In this document: positions 13,247 through 15,299 of the stretch, piece by piece
Layout: each line of letters starts with the position of its first letter
Numbering within the stretch: the stretch's first letter is position 1
Assembly: GCA_035524315.1 (NCBI GenBank)
Contig: DATKPD010000050.1
Span: 1 to 15,299 of the forward strand
DNA: 15,299 bases
Direction of reading: 5' to 3'
Origin: BOG-938 sp035524315
GTDB taxonomy: Bacteria > Pseudomonadota > Alphaproteobacteria > Caulobacterales > Caulobacteraceae
Translations under genes and position numbers: made by a program
Notes under the pieces: model-generated
Told to the model about the DNA's origin: nothing
The model's database searches: none
What the model saw: only the letters and a program-made list of their open reading frames with translations

Positions 13247-14935
13247 TTAGAAGGGGTAGTAACGGAAGCTGGTGAACAGCATGTTTTCCGTCGCCTTCGG
13301 GCCAAGGCCGTTGGCGTCGGCGAAAGCCGCACGCTGGGTGTAGGAGTACTGCAGGCCGAACTGCAGGCGGCCGTAGGGGCCTTGATAGAAGCGATCCCAG
13401 AAGCCGGCGGTGATCTGGTTGACCGACTTGGTGTAGGGCGAGCAGGACCCGCCTTCGGTCAAGCAGCCCGCGAGGTTGGCCACAGCGCTGGCGCCGGTGC
13501 CGTAGACGGTGGTGCCGACGGTGAAGGTCTTGTTGGTCTCGGCTTCCTGGCCGCCGAACAGATAGACGTCCAGTTGCTTGATCGGGTGAAGCGTGGCGCC
13601 GGCCAGGAACATGGTTTCCGGGATCGCCGCCAGGGTGCCGTCGGGCCGGGTGGTCGCGTCGGGCAACTGCGAGGAGCCGTAGCGGCCGATGCCGTTGCCG
13701 GCCATGGCCGAGGCCTGCACGTCGAGCAGGTTGGGCACCAAGTTGAACACGGCGCTGCCGCCGTAGCCGGCGGTCCACACCGACGGGCTGGAGCTGCCCG
13801 GGATCAGGCCCAGGGAGTTCGTGCCGATGGTGACGCGATCATACAGGTTGCGGCCGATGACGAACGCTTCCAGGTGCAGGGTGTGGTCCTTGATCTTCGG
13901 TTCGAAGGCCACCTTGCCGACGACGTCGGGGAACTGGTTCAGCGAGTAGTTCGTGCCGCTATAGTAGCCCGAGCCCGGCGCCTGGTTCAGGGTGGCGGTC
14001 ACGCCCGTGCCGACCTTGGTGTTGCCCAGGGTGGTCTGGGGGTTTTCCAGCGAGGCGGCGACCCACAGTTGCTTGTCCATGAAGTCGTGGGCGATGCGCA
14101 CCTGGGGCTGACGCGCCCAGGCGAAGCCCGGCACGTACTGGGCGTCGATCTGCGGCGGGGTCAGTTCGTTGCGCGGGGTGATGCCCTTGGTGTTCAGGGT
14201 CACAAGCGACCAGTTCTGACCGACCAGCAGGTGCCAGCCGTCGTCGGTGTTCAGTTCGCCATACATCACGCGGATACGCGGGTTGTAGGAGTTGGACTCG
14301 TTGGAGTTCGCGGTTTGCGCGGCGCCCAGGAAGTCCAGCTCGCCGTAGAAGGCGGCGTGGGTGGCGGCGGTCGGGTCGCCCTGGACCAGGGCGGTGACGC
14401 GGCTTTGACGGGCGGTCAGGTGGGTTTCGCCGTTGCGGCCCGCCGGATCGTTCGGGAAGGGGACCTTCTGGAAGGCCGAGGCGATGTCGGCGGTTTCGTC
14501 ACGCGTGCGGTAAACCGATTCCGCCGCCAGGAAGCCGCCGAGCGTGACGGTCACGCCCTTGTAGTAGATCTTGTCGGTCTTGGGCGCGGCCTTGGCGACG
14601 GCGGTTTGCACCTGCGTCGGAATGGTCAGGATCTTGGCGGCGTCGGCGCTGGCCGTGGCGGCGGCCGTCGAGGCCGTGGCGTTGGCTTGCGCGGCCGAGG
14701 CCTGAGCCGCAGCCAGCTTGGCTTGAGCGTCGCGCGAAACGGCGGCCTGCTCGTCCAGGCGGTCGGTCAGGAACTGGACCTTGGCTTCGAGGTCTTCGAT
14801 TTCCTTTTGGGTTTCCGACTGCGCGGCGGGCTTGGCGTGGTGCTTCTTGGTGGCGGCGTCAGCCGACGCGCCCCAGGACAGCGTCATCAGCATGCCGAAG
14901 GCGGCGCTGCCGAGCAGAATGGAACGAGTCCGCAT
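13247..14935 (-). CDS. Outer-membrane porin with N-terminal coiled coil
   Basis: This is a 562-residue protein. The start at 14935 has a GGGGG-type ribosome binding site about 8-10 bases upstream and opens a signal peptide (MRTRSILLGSAAFGMLM..., cleavage near ASADA at 27). A Lys/His-rich stretch (30-36) is followed by a coiled-coil segment (about 41-105, ETQKEIEDLEAKVQFLTDRL then Ala-rich heptads). The rest (about 128-562) is a beta-barrel of alternating hydrophobic strands, beginning VTLGGFLAAES and ending in Phe (FRYYPF), the outer-membrane assembly signal. The coiled coil plus barrel and the TARQSRV (174-180) and GQNWS blocks resemble DcaP-like or phosphate-selective-type trimeric porins. 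A Cys pair in LAGCLTEGGSC may close an extracellular loop. Pho-box-like repeats upstream suggest phosphate control (inference). Solute specificity is unknown. Confidence 0.85.
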   Translation of the reverse strand: MRTRSILLGSAAFGMLMTLSWGASADAATKKHHAKPAAQSETQKEIEDLEAKVQFLTDRLDEQAAVSRDAQAKLAAAQASAAQANATASTAAATASADAAKILTIPTQVQTAVAKAAPKTDKIYYKGVTVTLGGFLAAESVYRTRDETADIASAFQKVPFPNDPAGRNGETHLTARQSRVTALVQGDPTAATHAAFYGELDFLGAAQTANSNESNSYNPRIRVMYGELNTDDGWHLLVGQNWSLVTLNTKGITPRNELTPPQIDAQYVPGFAWARQPQVRIAHDFMDKQLWVAASLENPQTTLGNTKVGTGVTATLNQAPGSGYYSGTNYSLNQFPDVVGKVAFEPKIKDHTLHLEAFVIGRNLYDRVTIGTNSLGLIPGSSSPSVWTAGYGGSAVFNLVPNLLDVQASAMAGNGIGRYGSSQLPDATTRPDGTLAAIPETMFLAGATLHPIKQLDVYLFGGQEAETNKTFTVGTTVYGTGASAVANLAGCLTEGGSCSPYTKSVNQITAGFWDRFYQGPYGRLQFGLQYSYTQRAAFADANGLGPKATENMLFTSFRYYPF

Positions 14936-15004
14936 GTAGTTAATCCCCCTTGGGGCCTGGCCAATTTCGGGCAGGCTAGACGGGGCAGGCCTTAATCGGC
15001 GGCC

Positions 15005-15044
15005 ATGACAGAGCCGACACGATTAGATGACGGTTATATGACAT
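15005..15044 (-). promoter_or_regulatory. Pho-box-like repeat array upstream of the porin
   Basis: On the - strand the order is ATGTCAT (15044-15038), four bases, CCGTCAT (15033-15027), and then CTGTCAT (15011-15005) exactly 22 bases on, which keeps the 11-base period. The first two copies form the standard two-repeat Pho box (consensus CTGTCAT, 4-base spacer), each with one mismatch; the third copy is perfect, but the intermediate repeat in its phase (TCGTGTC) is poor. The direction fits transcription toward the porin start at 14935. No convincing -10 box was identified. Confidence 0.55.
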
Positions 15045-15100
15045 GGGCGCGGCTGTCGCCGATGGCGCCAAAATTACAACACACACTCGCTAAGGGCTGG

Positions 15101-15299
15101 ATGCGCTTTGGAAAACCACCGCATGCGGAAGTTGGTAGGCCCGGAGGGTCTTCGGATGATGAGCGAAACAGGCGCTTGGTTCCCAACCCGGCCTGGATCG
15201 CTGGACCGGCGTGTCGTGTATCGTCATCAGCGCAGGGCAGTGCAACTGAACAGCCCTACGACTTCATCCTGAAGCGCGTCATCGACTACATCTCCAAGC
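15101..15299 (+). CDS. Start of a + strand gene cut by the window end (possible sugar transferase)
   Basis: An open frame of 66 codons runs from the ATG at 15101 off the end of the window, with AAGGG at 15092-15096 upstream. Residues 1-50 are hydrophilic and unremarkable (MRFGKPPHAEVG...). The last visible part is QPYDFILKRVIDYISK (51-66), which resembles the residues just before the first membrane segment of polyprenyl-phosphate hexose-1-phosphate transferases, where a KRxxD pattern is typical. This is a weak family hint. The true start could be further downstream. The gene is divergent from the porin and shares its 165-base upstream region. Confidence 0.4.
   Translation, partial: MRFGKPPHAEVGRPGGSSDDERNRRLVPNPAWIAGPACRVSSSAQGSATEQPYDFILKRVIDYISK

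Noticed and set aside
15121..15270. Alternative + strand frame starting ATGCGGAAG at about 15123 near the right edge
   Set aside because: It hits a stop after about 50 codons, while the overlapping frame from 15101 stays open to the window end and ends in a protein-like segment.

Overview
The base composition (very high GC, strong G/C at third codon positions), the gene families and the promoter style point to an alphaproteobacterium of the Caulobacter/Phenylobacterium type. That placement is inferred from family resemblance only; no rRNA or marker gene lies in the window.

Layout. (1) 1-5.3 kb is a sugar-acid/ester module. On the + strand a secreted PEBP-like protein precedes a GntP gluconate permease. 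Tail-to-tail with it, on the - strand, lies a gluconokinase translationally coupled to a secreted type-B carboxylesterase, with a dienelactone-hydrolase-family protein further upstream. (2) 5.5-6.8 kb is a FucP-type MFS sugar transporter reading +, divergent from the dienelactone hydrolase. A LacI-type palindrome lies in the shared regulatory region, and a closely related palindrome lies in front of the PEBP-gntP pair. (3) 6.8-9.45 kb is a - strand operon etfB-etfA-FAH-family hydrolase. (4) 9.55-10.36 kb is a lower-GC island bounded by 18-bp terminal inverted repeats and TA dinucleotides. It holds a broken IS1-like transposase N-terminus, a small zinc-ribbon protein and an unrecognised short ORF. 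I read it as a non-autonomous mobile element inserted between etfB and an alpha-glucosidase gene. (5) 10.4-12.06 kb is a GH13 alpha-glucosidase (-). (6) 12.2-13.1 kb holds two small exported proteins, one Tyr/Gly-rich (+) and one Spy/LTXXQ-like (-). The first has an unusual leader with two interleaved perfect inverted repeats. (7) 13.2-14.9 kb is a large coiled-coil-plus-barrel porin (-) with a clear rho-independent terminator and Pho-box-like repeats upstream. (8) At 15.1 kb a + strand gene begins and runs off the window.

How the genes may work together: GntP brings in gluconate and GntK makes 6-phosphogluconate for the Entner-Doudoroff pathway. The MFS carrier and the alpha-glucosidase extend this to hexoses and oligosaccharides. 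ETF carries electrons from acyl-CoA-type dehydrogenases. The exported esterase probably acts on an extracytoplasmic ester whose product may feed the gluconate branch (inference). I saw no tRNA, rRNA or CRISPR array. The most interesting items are the TIR-bounded island, the pseudoknot-like leader, the paired LacI-type operators and the Pho-box-like array at the porin.
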